Below are positions 44,695-54,316 of a stretch of 64,000 nucleotides of DNA, piece after piece. The position numbers and the translations under genes are program-made. Position 1 is the stretch's first letter, and each line of letters starts with the position of its first letter. The stretch covers positions 7,998,001 to 8,062,000 of the forward strand of contig NZ_CP107976.1 of assembly GCF_036099295.1 (NCBI RefSeq), in the 5' to 3' direction. This DNA comes from Streptomyces sp. NBC_00358 (GTDB lineage: Bacteria; Actinomycetota; Actinomycetes; Streptomycetales; Streptomycetaceae). The notes beneath the pieces are model-generated. The model ran no database searches and was not told the origin of the DNA. It saw nothing but the letters and a program-made list of their open reading frames with translations.

Positions 44695-47340
44695 ATGCGT
44701 ACACCCCGTAGGACCACCACCGCGGGCGGCCAGCCGCCCCCGCCGCGCGGCCGGCGCGCGCACGCCGGCCCGCCGGCCGACGAGGGCGCGGACATCGGCC
44801 GGACCGTCACCGGACCGTCGCCGGACGCACTCACGCGCGCGGGGCAGTGGCACATCAGGCCCCGCACCGTCCGGGCCAAGATCGTCAGCCTGTTGATGGT
44901 GCCGATCGTCTCCCTGCTCGCCCTGTGGGCCTACGCCACGGTGAGCACGGCGCAGGACGTCGCGCGACTGCGGCAGCTCCAACGCGTGGACTCGACGGTC
45001 CGGGCCCCCGTCGACGACGCGGTCGCCGCGCTCCAGGCGGAACGGGCCGAGGCCGTCCGCTACGCGACCGACCCCGCCACAGTGCCGCCGAGCGACTTCA
45101 AGGACCTCTCGCGACTCACCGACCGCGCCGTCGCGAAACTGCGCCTGGGGGACCGCAACACCGTCGCCGACGGAGCCGACCTGCCTGCCGGAGCCTCCGG
45201 GCGGCTCAGCGCCTTCGTCGCCGACGCGCAGCGGCTGCGATCGCTGCGTACCGACGTACTGGACCGCCGTACCGGATGGGACGAGGCGTACGGCCAGTAC
45301 ACCAGGACCATTGCGGCGGCATTCGGTGTCGACGGGGCGCTCACCGGCATCCCGGGCGCCGGCCTGCGCTCCGACGCCCGTGTCCTGCTCGAATTCTCCC
45401 GGGCGGGGGAGGCACTGGCGCAGGAGGACGCCGTGCTGGGCGGTGCCCGGCTCGCCGGGACCCTCGACGGCGAGCGGCTGAGGCTGTTCACGGGGGCCGT
45501 CGACACCCGCCGCACGCTGACGGACGCCGCCGCGCCGGATCTCAGCGGGCCCGAACGAGCCGCTTGGAACGACCTCGTGGAGGGGAGCGCGTACGACGAC
45601 GTGCGCGCCGCCGAGGACAAGGTGCTCGTCTCGCGCCCCGGCGCCAAGGCGCTCGATGCCGCTCCGGAAGCCGTCTGGAACATCGCCCACGAGCGCCTGA
45701 GCGCGGGGATGCGTACGGTCGAGGCCGACGCGGGCCGTGACGCCGCGGACGGGACCGACCCGCTCGGGCACGCGCTGCTCACCCCCGCCGGTGCCGCCGT
45801 CCTCTTCGGCCTCGCCGCCGTCGTCGCCTCGCTGATCATCTCCGTACGGATCGGACGGGACCTCGTCGTCGAACTCGTCGGCCTGCGCGACAGCGCCCTG
45901 GACATCGCCCGCCGAAAGCTCCCTGAGGCCATGCGCAGACTGCGCGCGGGCGAGGCGGTCGACGTGGACGCCGAGGCCCCGCTCGGACGGCCCTCGGAGG
46001 ACGAGACCGGACAGGTCGAGGAGGCACTGAACACCGTCCACCGGTCAGCCCTGCGCGCCGCGGTCGAGCGCGCGGAACTCGCCGGTGGCATCTCCGGGGT
46101 CTTCGTCAACCTCGCCCGGCGCAGCCAGGTCCTCGTGCACCGCCAACTGAACCTGCTGGACGCGATGGAGCGCAGGTCCGAGGACCCGGACGAGCTGAGC
46201 GACCTGTTCAGGCTCGACCACCTCACCACCCGGATGCGGCGTCACGCGGAGAGCCTCATCATCCTCTCCGGAGCCGCGCCCGGACGGGCCTGGCGAAGGC
46301 CGGTCTCGTTGACGAACGTGGTCCGGGCGGCCGTCTCCGAAATCGAGGACTACGCGCGCGTGGAGGTACGGCAACTCCCCGAGGCGGCCGTGGTGGGCGG
46401 AGCTGTGGCCGACCTCACGCACCTTCTGGCGGAGGTCGTCGAGAACGCCGCACAGTTCTCGCCACCGCACACCCGAGTGCGGATCACCGGCGAACCGGTA
46501 GGTAACGGCTACGCGATCGAGGTCGAGGACCGCGGGCTGGGCATGGGAAAGGAGCGGATCGCCGAGGCCAACCGGCGCATCGAACAGTCTGAGGCGCTCG
46601 ACCTGTTCGACAGCGACCGGCTCGGTCTCTTCGTTGTCAGCAGACTCTCGGCGCGGCACGGAATCAAGGTGCACCTGCAGACCTCGCCCTACGGAGGCAC
46701 CACCGCGGTCGTGCTGCTGCCCACGTCCTTGCTGCACGACGGTCCGGCGGAACGTTCCCTCCGCAAGGGCGACACGGACCGGCCGATGGAAACGCAGTAC
46801 GCGCGCGTGTCGGCAGCTCCGGAGCAGGACGCCGTCCGGGCCGTCACGGAGCGGCCCGCGTTGGTCTCGCCGAGGCCACGGCCCTCGGACGCCCCGGCGG
46901 GCGGATCGCGGGGGACAGAGCCTCCGGGACGCGGTTCGAGGGAGATTCCGCCTCCGGGTGAGGGGCCGGGGGAGATTCCGCCTCCGGCGCACGTGTCGCG
47001 GGAGACCCCGCCTTCGGCGACGACCTCGCGGGGGAGCGCGTTTCCGGGAGGCCCGGCGCTCCGCCTGCACCGCCCGCAGGACGACTCCCAGAGCTCCGAG
47101 GAACTTCCACGGCGTGTCCGCCAGGCGAACCTCGCCCCCCAACTGCGCGGACAGCGTTCCGAGGAGCCGGCGGAGCCACCGGCGTCCGCCGCGGACGACG
47201 AGCGCACACCCGAACTCGTCCGGGCGCGCATGGCCGCGTACCGGGACGGCTGGGTGCGCGGCGGCGGCCGGCCCCCTGGTGTCGACGACACCTCCCGCCC
47301 CGAAGCGGGCGGCGACAGCACTGAAGGAGACCCCGAATGA
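44695..47340 (+). CDS. cvnA: Conservon sensor kinase-like protein CvnA
   Basis: 881 residues; the ATG follows GAGGAGG. Membrane helices near 62-82 and 362-385 flank a periplasmic nitrate/nitrite-sensing-type domain. A HAMP-like segment and dimer region (RSQVLVHRQLNLLDAMERR, MRRHAESLIILSGAA) lead to a HATPase_c domain: HLLAEVVENAAQFSPPHTRV (N box), VEDRGLGMG (G1) and GGTTAVVLLP. The C-terminal 220 residues are Pro/Arg-rich and disordered, with PPG repeats. Conservons form membrane complexes resembling eukaryotic GPCR systems. The stop overlaps cvnB (ATGA). Confidence 0.93.
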   Translation: MRTPRRTTTAGGQPPPPRGRRAHAGPPADEGADIGRTVTGPSPDALTRAGQWHIRPRTVRAKIVSLLMVPIVSLLALWAYATVSTAQDVARLRQLQRVDSTVRAPVDDAVAALQAERAEAVRYATDPATVPPSDFKDLSRLTDRAVAKLRLGDRNTVADGADLPAGASGRLSAFVADAQRLRSLRTDVLDRRTGWDEAYGQYTRTIAAAFGVDGALTGIPGAGLRSDARVLLEFSRAGEALAQEDAVLGGARLAGTLDGERLRLFTGAVDTRRTLTDAAAPDLSGPERAAWNDLVEGSAYDDVRAAEDKVLVSRPGAKALDAAPEAVWNIAHERLSAGMRTVEADAGRDAADGTDPLGHALLTPAGAAVLFGLAAVVASLIISVRIGRDLVVELVGLRDSALDIARRKLPEAMRRLRAGEAVDVDAEAPLGRPSEDETGQVEEALNTVHRSALRAAVERAELAGGISGVFVNLARRSQVLVHRQLNLLDAMERRSEDPDELSDLFRLDHLTTRMRRHAESLIILSGAAPGRAWRRPVSLTNVVRAAVSEIEDYARVEVRQLPEAAVVGGAVADLTHLLAEVVENAAQFSPPHTRVRITGEPVGNGYAIEVEDRGLGMGKERIAEANRRIEQSEALDLFDSDRLGLFVVSRLSARHGIKVHLQTSPYGGTTAVVLLPTSLLHDGPAERSLRKGDTDRPMETQYARVSAAPEQDAVRAVTERPALVSPRPRPSDAPAGGSRGTEPPGRGSREIPPPGEGPGEIPPPAHVSRETPPSATTSRGSAFPGGPALRLHRPQDDSQSSEELPRRVRQANLAPQLRGQRSEEPAEPPASAADDERTPELVRARMAAYRDGWVRGGGRPPGVDDTSRPEAGGDSTEGDPE

Positions 47341-47774
47341 TCCAGGACCCGAGCACGAGAGGCGCCCGGCGGTCCGGCGAACTCGACTGGCTGCTGGACG
47401 ACATGGTGCTGCGTGTGACCGAAGTGCGGCACGCCGTGGTGCTCTCCAACGACGGACTGGCGGTGGGCGCCTCCACCGCCCTGCGGCGCGAGGACGCCGA
47501 ACACCTCGCGGCCGTCGCCTCCGGATTCCACAGCCTCGCGAAGGGGGCGGGTCGCCACTTCGGCGCGGGCGGGGTACGCCAGACCATGGTGGAGATGGAC
47601 GAGGGCTTCCTGTTCGTGGCCGCTGCGGGAGACGGCTCGTGCCTCGCCGTCCTCACCGCGGTCACCGCCGACATCGGCCTCGTGGCGTACGAGATGGCGC
47701 TCCTGGTCAAGCGTGTCGGCGAGCATCTCCACGCCCCGCCGCGGATCGCGGCGCAGCCGCCCGCGGCAGGATGA
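47337..47774 (+). CDS. cvnB: Conservon roadblock/LC7 protein CvnB
   Basis: 145 residues starting at the ATG inside the cvnA stop. Roadblock/LC7 fold: LDWLLDDMVLRVTEVRHAVV, SNDGLAVGASTALRREDAEH, FHSLAKGAGRHFGAGGVRQT and FLFVAAAGDGSCLAVLTAV. In conservons it forms a dimer scaffold that may regulate the CvnD GTPase. A closely related second copy lies downstream at 49208-49621. Confidence 0.95.
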   Translation: MIQDPSTRGARRSGELDWLLDDMVLRVTEVRHAVVLSNDGLAVGASTALRREDAEHLAAVASGFHSLAKGAGRHFGAGGVRQTMVEMDEGFLFVAAAGDGSCLAVLTAVTADIGLVAYEMALLVKRVGEHLHAPPRIAAQPPAAG

Positions 47775-47786
47775 CCGGGACGGCCT

Positions 47787-48206
47787 GTGCAGATGACCGA
47801 GGACACACCGGGCGCCCCGCCGCGGCCGGGCAGCCAGTGGTACGACCAGGAGGCGGGACCACTCGTCCGTCCCTACGCCATGACGGGCGGCCGGACCAAA
47901 GCCGGTCCGACCGGGGTGCACTTCGATCTGATCGCCCTGGTCACGCTCGACGCAGCCGCACCCGGAGCCGACGACGACACCTCGCTGGGGCCGGAGCACC
48001 GGACCCTGATCGAACTGTGCCGTACCGAGACCCAGTCGGTGGCCGAACTGGCAGCGGGCGCCGATCTTCCCCTGGGCGTGGTCAAGGTGCTGCTGGGCGA
48101 CCTTCTGGAACGGTGCTGCGTCACCGTGAGCCGCCCGGTACCGCCCGCGCAACTGCCCGACGAGCGCATCCTCCGCGAGGTGATCGAGGGGCTGAGGGCG
48201 CTCTAG
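47787..48206 (+). CDS. cvnC: Conservon DUF742 protein CvnC
   Basis: 139 residues from the GTG at 47787; an ATG two codons later is possible. DUF742 hallmarks: LVRPYAMTGGRTKAG, FDLIALVTLD, LGPEHRTLIELCRTETQSVA and a winged-helix-like PLGVVKVLLGDLLERCCVTV ending in ILREVIEGLRAL. DUF742 proteins are conserved conservon partners with a predicted HTH fold. Starts 12 bp after cvnB. Confidence 0.93.
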   Translation: MQMTEDTPGAPPRPGSQWYDQEAGPLVRPYAMTGGRTKAGPTGVHFDLIALVTLDAAAPGADDDTSLGPEHRTLIELCRTETQSVAELAAGADLPLGVVKVLLGDLLERCCVTVSRPVPPAQLPDERILREVIEGLRAL

Positions 48207-48399
48207 GTGATCCACATCGGTCGGCACCGCGGCTCTTCGCGTTCAGATCCGGGCACTGTACGGGCGCGTTGTGGTCGCAAGAGGCAATCTCCGGTCCAAC
48301 CCTGTTCGGCGGAGCCGCAGTTGTCATGATGCTGACTTCGCGCACCCGTACAGACGCACCGACGCCGGCAGTTGTCGGCACTCCCGAGAGAAGTGATCG
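48207..48399 (+). promoter_or_regulatory. Unusual 193-bp gap between cvnC and cvnD
   Basis: In most conservons cvnC and cvnD abut or overlap. Here a non-coding, slightly AT-richer segment separates them (for example around 48,290-48,345), which could carry an internal promoter or a processing site. No boxes can be assigned with confidence. GAGAGAAG precedes the cvnD start. Confidence 0.4.
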
Positions 48400-49005
48400 A
48401 TGGTCTCCGAGAACTCCGACGCCTCGGGTGGCGACTCGACCGCCCTGGCGTTGAAGATACTGGTCGCCGGCGGCTTCGGCGTGGGAAAGACCACCCTGGT
48501 AGGCGCGGTCAGCGAGATCCGGCCGCTGCGCACCGAGGAACTGCTGAGCGAGGCCGGTCAGTCGGTCGACGACACCGGTGGGGTGGGACAGAAGGTCACC
48601 ACGACCGTGGCCATGGACTTCGGACGCATCACCATCCGGTCCGGCCTCTCGCTCTATCTCTTCGGAACACCCGGCCAGGACCGCTTCTGGTTCCTGTGGG
48701 ACGAGTTGTCGACGGGCGCCCTGGGCGCCGTCGTACTCGCGGACACCCGCCGCCTGGAGGACTGCTTCCCCGCGGTGGACTACTTCGAGCACCGGCGCAT
48801 CCCGTTCGTGGTGGCCGTCAACTGCTTCGCGGACGCGCGCGCGTACGGCGCCCAGGACGTGTCCCGCGCCCTCGACCTCGACCGAGGGACACCGGTCGTC
48901 CTCTGCGACGCCCGTGACCGCGACTCGGGTAAGGAGGTACTCATCCGGCTCGTCGAATACGCCGGGCGGGTGCACACCGCGAGACTGCTCGAGTCCGTAG
49001 GCTGA
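48400..49005 (+). CDS. cvnD: Conservon GTPase CvnD
   Basis: 201 residues. P-loop GGFGVGKTTLVGAV near residue 26, switch region QKVTTTVAMDFGRIT, DxxG-like LFGTPGQDRFWF (G3) and a modified base-recognition region (VAVNCFADA, where NKxD is usual). Ras-like GTPase of the conservon type, expected to cycle on the membrane with CvnA-C. It is followed by a second roadblock gene. Confidence 0.94.
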   Translation: MVSENSDASGGDSTALALKILVAGGFGVGKTTLVGAVSEIRPLRTEELLSEAGQSVDDTGGVGQKVTTTVAMDFGRITIRSGLSLYLFGTPGQDRFWFLWDELSTGALGAVVLADTRRLEDCFPAVDYFEHRRIPFVVAVNCFADARAYGAQDVSRALDLDRGTPVVLCDARDRDSGKEVLIRLVEYAGRVHTARLLESVG

Positions 49006-49207
49006 GGCCGCTCGCCGGCCTCGGAGCCGGCCCGGCCGTCCTCCGGCACCGTCGTGCGCCCTCCTGCGGCGGGGCCGCTCACGCCCGCCCGTCGGCCATC
49101 TTCTCTGCCATGCCACCCGTCCGCCTTGCCCGGACGGCGGCAGTGGGGAAGGCTGGCTGGTCGAACTCCTCCGGCCAGGGGGGAACGACACACGGGGAGA
49201 CCGGATC

Positions 49208-49621
49208 ATGGAGCAGAACACGGGACTCGGCTGGCTGCTGGACGAGCTCACCGGACGTGTCGAGCACGTTCGGCACGCACTCGTGCTGTCCAACGACGGG
49301 CTGGTGACGGGCGCGAGCACGGGACTCCGGCGTGAGGACGCCGAACACCTCGCCGCGGTCTCGTCGGGACTGCACAGTCTGGCGAAGGGCTCCGGCCGCC
49401 ACTTCGGTGCCGGGCAAGTACGCCAGACGATGGTCGAGTTCGACGACGCGGTGCTCTTCGTCACCGCGGCCGGATCCGGGAGCTGTCTGTCCGTCCTCAG
49501 CGGGGCGGAGGCGGACATCGGCCAGGTCGCCTATGAGATGACGCTGCTGGTGAACCGAGTCGGCGAACACCTTGGCGTAGATGCCCGCCGACCGGAGGGA
49601 AAACCCACCACAGGCCTCTGA
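49208..49621 (+). CDS. Second roadblock/LC7 (CvnB-like) protein
   Basis: 137 residues, ATG preceded by GGGGAGA. Strongly similar to CvnB at 47337-47774 (GWLLDELTGRVEHVRHALVL, SNDGLVTGASTGLRREDAEH, LHSLAKGSGRHFGAGQVRQT), including the ending of the fold, so it is a paralogue produced by duplication within the locus. It lies 202 bp after cvnD, and probably joins or competes in the same complex. Typical conservons have only one roadblock gene. Confidence 0.93.
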   Translation: MEQNTGLGWLLDELTGRVEHVRHALVLSNDGLVTGASTGLRREDAEHLAAVSSGLHSLAKGSGRHFGAGQVRQTMVEFDDAVLFVTAAGSGSCLSVLSGAEADIGQVAYEMTLLVNRVGEHLGVDARRPEGKPTTGL

Positions 49622-49750
49622 CCTGCCGATACGCGGTCATGGTCGGGAGTTTTCCACAGGCTCGCCACGATGTCCGACGGGCCGGATACGGTTTTTCCCG
49701 AGGCGAGCGCACACCGGCGCGAGCCTCCGACACCACAGGGGGAGACCGCC

Positions 49751-50785
49751 ATGCCCGGCAACACCGTCACGCAGCCCGCCACCTCCTCCCTCAGCCGAGC
49801 CGCACGGGAACTGGAGCTGAGGCGCGGCGAGTTCGACCTCGCCCTGCACCTCGGCTGTGTGCGGTCGGTTCCCGACGAGGGCGGTGGGGGACGCCGCGTC
49901 GCGCGCGCCGAGATCGACCGTGTGCGCTCCGAAGCCGGCTTCCCCGAAACACTGCGCGAGCGGGTCAGGGCCGTCGGCACCACGGAGGGCGCCGCTCTCA
50001 TGGGCGTCACGGCCCAGCGGTTCACCCGCCTCGCCCGCCTGGGACTGGTGGTGCCGGTAAAGTTCTATATGAACCGCTACCGGGTGGTCGTGTGGCTGTA
50101 TCTCGCCGAGGAACTGCGGCAGTTCGCCACAGACCAGCAGAACGCGCGGATGATGAGCGGTCGCACGCCCGAAGGCCTCCGCGATCAGCTGGATGACGGC
50201 CTCGACCTTCGTCCTCGCAACTGGCGCGGCCGCCACCTGGGGTTCCTGCTGCGGCTGACAGAGGATCCCTGGGCCCGTGCCGCCGCGGTGGCGTCCCTGC
50301 TCGACCCCGTCCACGTGGCCGCGGTCGTCGACGATCCCTACGAGCGCGCCCATCTCAACCGCCTTCGGCCCGGGCCTGTTTCCCAGGCGGCTCCGGACTC
50401 GCCCGCGGCCCGGATCGCCGAGCGCATCGCGACGGCCGACGAGCCCGACGAGATCGGCTGGCTCAGGGCCGACCTGTCGCAGAGCGTGTCCGAAGCCAGG
50501 GAGGACGGCCCCGCGCCCCGACCGGCACCGGATGCGTCATCCATCGCGGTCCCGAGGCCGACGGCCATTCGGCCAGTGGCCCGACCGGCGGGGGCTCCCC
50601 CTCCAGCCGCCCCGCTGGTACCGCCCCGTACCCCGGGCACCTTGCGAGAACGGCTCGCTGTAACGGACGCCCCGCTCACCGCAACGGACGACCCCCTCAC
50701 CACAACGGAGTCCGCGCGGTCGCGGAGGCTGCTCCGATGGCTGCGTCGCGTGAAACCGGACGCGCGTCCTCCTACAGCGCCCTGA
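49751..50785 (+). CDS. DUF6397-type protein
   Basis: 344 residues from the ATG at 49751 (GGGGAG upstream); a longer form from 49670 is possible. The N-terminal 200 residues are folded and contain a helix-turn-helix-like stretch (EGAALMGVTAQRFTRLARLG) and LVVPVKFYMNRYRVVVWLYLA. The C-terminus is Pro/Ala-rich and ends in a basic RRLLRWLRRVK. It matches a streptomycete family annotated DUF6397, often next to conservons. Its last 14 bp overlap the convergent tesB gene. Confidence 0.78.
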   Translation: MPGNTVTQPATSSLSRAARELELRRGEFDLALHLGCVRSVPDEGGGGRRVARAEIDRVRSEAGFPETLRERVRAVGTTEGAALMGVTAQRFTRLARLGLVVPVKFYMNRYRVVVWLYLAEELRQFATDQQNARMMSGRTPEGLRDQLDDGLDLRPRNWRGRHLGFLLRLTEDPWARAAAVASLLDPVHVAAVVDDPYERAHLNRLRPGPVSQAAPDSPAARIAERIATADEPDEIGWLRADLSQSVSEAREDGPAPRPAPDASSIAVPRPTAIRPVARPAGAPPPAAPLVPPRTPGTLRERLAVTDAPLTATDDPLTTTESARSRRLLRWLRRVKPDARPPTAP

Positions 50786-51638
50786 AAAGGCCCTCCTGCA
50801 CGACCGAGACGAGCAGGCGTCCCTTCAGGTCGTAGATGCGCCCGCGAGCCAGTCCGCGGCCGCCCGTCGCGATCGGTGACTCCTGGTCGTACAGGAACCA
50901 CTCGTCCGCGCGGAACGGCCGGTGGAACCACATGGCGTGGTCCAGCGACGCCATGTCGAATCCGCGCTGACCCCACAGCGGTTCCACCGGTATGCGGACC
51001 GCGTCCAGGAGCGTCATGTCGCTCGCGTAGGTGAGAGCGCACGTGTGCACGAGAGGGTCGTCGCCCAGCGGTCCGACGGCACGCATCCACACCGCGCTGC
51101 GCGGCTCGGCACCCTTCGTCTCTTCGGGTGTCCAGCGCAGCCGGTCCACATAGCGGATGTCGAAAGGCTGGCGTCGCGCCATGCGCTCCAAGGCATCGGG
51201 AAGAACGCCCAGATGCTCCTCGATCTCCTGCGTCACCGTCGGCAGGGACTCGGGGTCCGGCACCTCGCGGGCCGGCGGCAGCTGGTGCTCGAAGCTCCCT
51301 TCCTCAGGCAGGTGAAAGGAGGCGGTCAGATTGAAGATCGTGCGGCCCTGCTGCACAGCGGTGACCCGGCGCGTGGTGAACGACCGCCCGTCCCGCACCC
51401 GTTCGACCTGGTACACGATCGGAACACCCGGTCGGCCCGGACGCAGGAAGTACGCGTGCAGCGAGTGCACGGGCCGGTCGCCCTCGGTGGTGCGGCCGGC
51501 GGCGACCAGCGCCTGGCCCGCCACCTGGCCGCCGAAGACCCGCTGCAGGGACTCCTGCGGGCTGCGGCCCCGGAAGATGTTGACCTCGATCTGCTCCAGG
51601 TCGAGCAGATCGACGAGCCTCTCGGCTGGGTTCGTCAT
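50772..51638 (-). CDS. tesB: Acyl-CoA thioesterase II
   Basis: 288 residues, double hotdog fold. Family signatures: LEQIEVNIFRGRSPQESLQR, VFGGQVAGQALVAAGRT, HSLHAYFLRPGRPGVPIVY, SFTTRRVTAVQQG, and in the second half SLDHAMWFHRPFRADEWFLY and ATGGRGLARGRIYDLKGRLL. It hydrolyses acyl-CoAs to free acids and CoA. The 3' end overlaps the convergent DUF6397 gene by 14 bp. It lies 19 bp downstream of the helicase gene on the same strand. Confidence 0.95.
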   Translation of the reverse strand: MTNPAERLVDLLDLEQIEVNIFRGRSPQESLQRVFGGQVAGQALVAAGRTTEGDRPVHSLHAYFLRPGRPGVPIVYQVERVRDGRSFTTRRVTAVQQGRTIFNLTASFHLPEEGSFEHQLPPAREVPDPESLPTVTQEIEEHLGVLPDALERMARRQPFDIRYVDRLRWTPEETKGAEPRSAVWMRAVGPLGDDPLVHTCALTYASDMTLLDAVRIPVEPLWGQRGFDMASLDHAMWFHRPFRADEWFLYDQESPIATGGRGLARGRIYDLKGRLLVSVVQEGLFRAL

Positions 51639-51657
51639 CGGTGGGATTCTCCTGTGC

Positions 51658-54171
51658 TCACAACTGTCCGACGTCGGTGACCTTGACGATGGCACGGCCC
51701 TCGGTGTCGGAGGCCGCGAGGTCCACCTCCGCGCTGATGCCCCAGTCGTGATCGCCGTTCGGGTCGGCGAAGGTCTGGCGGACCCGCCAGAGGCCGTTCT
51801 GCGGCTCCTCCACGATGGACAGCAGTTTGGGACCGCGGGCGTCGGGACCGGTGCCGAGGTCCTCGTACTCGTCCCAGTACTTGTCCATCGCCTCGCCCCA
51901 CGCGTCGGCGTCCCAGCCGGATTCGCCGTCCATCTCGCCGAGTTCGTCGACGTTGTCCAGAGCGGCGAGCTCGACCCTGCGGAACATCGCGTTGCGCACG
52001 AGGACGCGGAAGGCGCGGGCGTTCGAGGTGACCGGCTTGACCTGGTCGGCCTTCTCCTGGGCCTCTTCGGCCGTCATCACCTCGGGGTTGGCGAGCTGTT
52101 CCCACTCGTCGAGGAGGCTGGAGTCGACCTGGCGCACCATCTCGCCCAGCCAGGCGATCAGGTCCTCCAGGTCCTCGGACTTGAGGTCGTCCGGAATGGT
52201 GTGCTCCAGGGCCTTGTAGGCGCTGGCCAGGTAGCGCAGGACGATGCCCTCGGTACGGGCGAGCTCGTAGAAGGAGACGAACTCCGTGAAGGACATGGCC
52301 CGTTCGTACATGTCACGGATGACGGACTTCGGGGACAAGGGGTGGTCGCCGACCCACGGATGGCTCATGCGGTAGGTGTTGTACGCGTGGAAGAGCAGCT
52401 CCTCCAGCGGCTTGGGGTACGACACGTCCTGGAGCCGCTCCATGCGCTCCTCGTACTCGATGCCGTCGGACTTCATCGCGGCCACGGCCTCGCCACGGGC
52501 CTTGTTCTGCTGGGCGGCGAGGATCTGCCGGGGCTCGTCCAGCGTGGACTCCACGACGGAGACCATGTCCAGGGCGTACGAGGGGGAATCGGGGTCCAGC
52601 AGCTCGAATGCGGCGAGCGCGAACGTCGACAGCGGCTGGTTCAGCGCGAAGTCCTGCTGGAGATCGACGGTGAGCCGCACGACGCGACCCGTCGGGTCCG
52701 GCTCGTCGAGCTTCTCGACGATGCCTCCGTCGAGGAGCGAGCGGTAGATCGCGATGGCCCGCCGGATGTGCCGCAACTGCTGCTTGCGCGGCTCGTGGTT
52801 GTCCTCCAGCAGATGCCGCATCGCCTCGAAGGCGTTGCCGGGCCGCGCGATCACCGAGAGCAGCATCGTGTGCGTCACACGGAAGCGCGAGGTCAGCGGC
52901 TCGGGATCGGAGGTGATGAGCTTGTCGAAGGTGCCCTCCGTCCACCCGACGAAGCCCTCGGGAGCCTTCTTGCGCACCACCTTGCGGCGCTTCTTGGGGT
53001 CGTCGCCCGCCTTGGCGAGCGACTTCTCGTTCTCGATGACATGCTCCGGCGCCTGAGCGACGACGTAGCCCGCCGTGTCGAATCCCGCGCGACCGGCCCG
53101 GCCGGCGATCTGGTGGAACTCCCGGGCGCGCAGTGTGCGCACGCGCGTCCCGTCGTACTTCGTCAACGCGGTGAACAGCACGGTGCGGATGGGGACGTTG
53201 ACACCGACACCGAGCGTGTCGGTACCGCAGATGACCTTGAGGAGACCGGCCTGGGCCAGCTTCTCCACCAGTCGCCGGTACTTGGGCAGCATGCCGGCGT
53301 GGTGCACACCGATCCCATGACGTACGTAACGGGAGAGGTTCTGGCCGAACTTGGTGGTGAACCGGAAGTTGCCGATCAGTTCGGCGATCTGGTCCTTCTC
53401 AGCGCGCGTGCACATGTTGATGCTCATCAGCGCCTGCGCCCGCTCCACGGCCTGCGCCTGGGTGAAGTGCACGATGTAGACCGGGGCCTGCTTGGTGGCG
53501 AGGAGCTCGGTGAGTGTCTCGGTCAGCGGTGTGAGCATGTACTCGTAGGACAGCGGGACGGGCCGGGTCGCCGAGCGGACCACCGAGGTGGGGCGGCCGG
53601 TGCGTCGCGTGAGGTCCTTCTCGAACATCGAGACATCGCCGAGCGTCGCCGACATCAGGATGAACTGTGCCTGGGGAAGTTCCAGGATCGGGATCTGCCA
53701 CGCCCAGCCCCGGTCGCCCTCGGCGTAGAAGTGGAACTCGTCCATGACGACCTGACCGACGTCGGCGTGCTTGCCGTCCCGCAGCGCGATCGACGCCAGG
53801 ACCTCGGCGGTGCAGCAGATGACTGGCGCGTCGGCGTTCACGGAGGCGTCGCCGGTCAGCATGCCGACGTTCTCGGTGCCGAACATCTTGCAGAGTTCGA
53901 AGAACTTCTCCGAGACGAGAGCCTTGATCGGCGCCGTGTAGAAGGTGACCTCGTCCCGGGCGAGCGCGGCGAAGTGCGCACCGGCGGCGATCATGCTCTT
54001 TCCCGAGCCGGTGGGCGTCGAGACGATCACGTTCGCACCCGAGACCACCTCGATCAGCGCCTCCTCCTGATGGGGGTAGAGGGTGAGACCGCGTTCCCCG
54101 GCCCACGACTCGAAGGCTTCGTAGAGGGCGTCGGGGTCTGCGGTCTGCGGCAGCTGATCGATAAGGGTCAC
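51658..54171 (-). CDS. Superfamily 2 DEAD/DEAH-box helicase
   Basis: 837 residues from the GTG at 54171. Helicase motifs: Walker A STPTGSGKSMIAAGAH, motif Ia TAPIKALVSEKFF, motif II VVMDEFHFYAEGDRG (DEFH), motif III LMSATLGD, and motifs V-VI GTDTLGVGVNVPIRTVLF and EFHQIAGRAGRAGFD. The C-terminal 300 residues have DUF3516-like character (AFELLDPDSPSYALDMVSVV). Ski2-like RNA or DNA helicase of actinobacteria with unknown cellular target. Probably co-transcribed with tesB. Confidence 0.94.
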   Translation of the reverse strand: MTLIDQLPQTADPDALYEAFESWAGERGLTLYPHQEEALIEVVSGANVIVSTPTGSGKSMIAAGAHFAALARDEVTFYTAPIKALVSEKFFELCKMFGTENVGMLTGDASVNADAPVICCTAEVLASIALRDGKHADVGQVVMDEFHFYAEGDRGWAWQIPILELPQAQFILMSATLGDVSMFEKDLTRRTGRPTSVVRSATRPVPLSYEYMLTPLTETLTELLATKQAPVYIVHFTQAQAVERAQALMSINMCTRAEKDQIAELIGNFRFTTKFGQNLSRYVRHGIGVHHAGMLPKYRRLVEKLAQAGLLKVICGTDTLGVGVNVPIRTVLFTALTKYDGTRVRTLRAREFHQIAGRAGRAGFDTAGYVVAQAPEHVIENEKSLAKAGDDPKKRRKVVRKKAPEGFVGWTEGTFDKLITSDPEPLTSRFRVTHTMLLSVIARPGNAFEAMRHLLEDNHEPRKQQLRHIRRAIAIYRSLLDGGIVEKLDEPDPTGRVVRLTVDLQQDFALNQPLSTFALAAFELLDPDSPSYALDMVSVVESTLDEPRQILAAQQNKARGEAVAAMKSDGIEYEERMERLQDVSYPKPLEELLFHAYNTYRMSHPWVGDHPLSPKSVIRDMYERAMSFTEFVSFYELARTEGIVLRYLASAYKALEHTIPDDLKSEDLEDLIAWLGEMVRQVDSSLLDEWEQLANPEVMTAEEAQEKADQVKPVTSNARAFRVLVRNAMFRRVELAALDNVDELGEMDGESGWDADAWGEAMDKYWDEYEDLGTGPDARGPKLLSIVEEPQNGLWRVRQTFADPNGDHDWGISAEVDLAASDTEGRAIVKVTDVGQL

Positions 54172-54316
54172 GCCCCCATCTTGCCTGTCGACACACGTGA
54201 TGGGGGAATCGGATGTTCGGGGAAAGATCACGAACGCTACGCTGTGGCGCCACACACGCGTCAGCGCGCGTGGACAACTGGACAGCGGTACAAGAGGAAT
54301 GGGGCGGGGAACGGCC

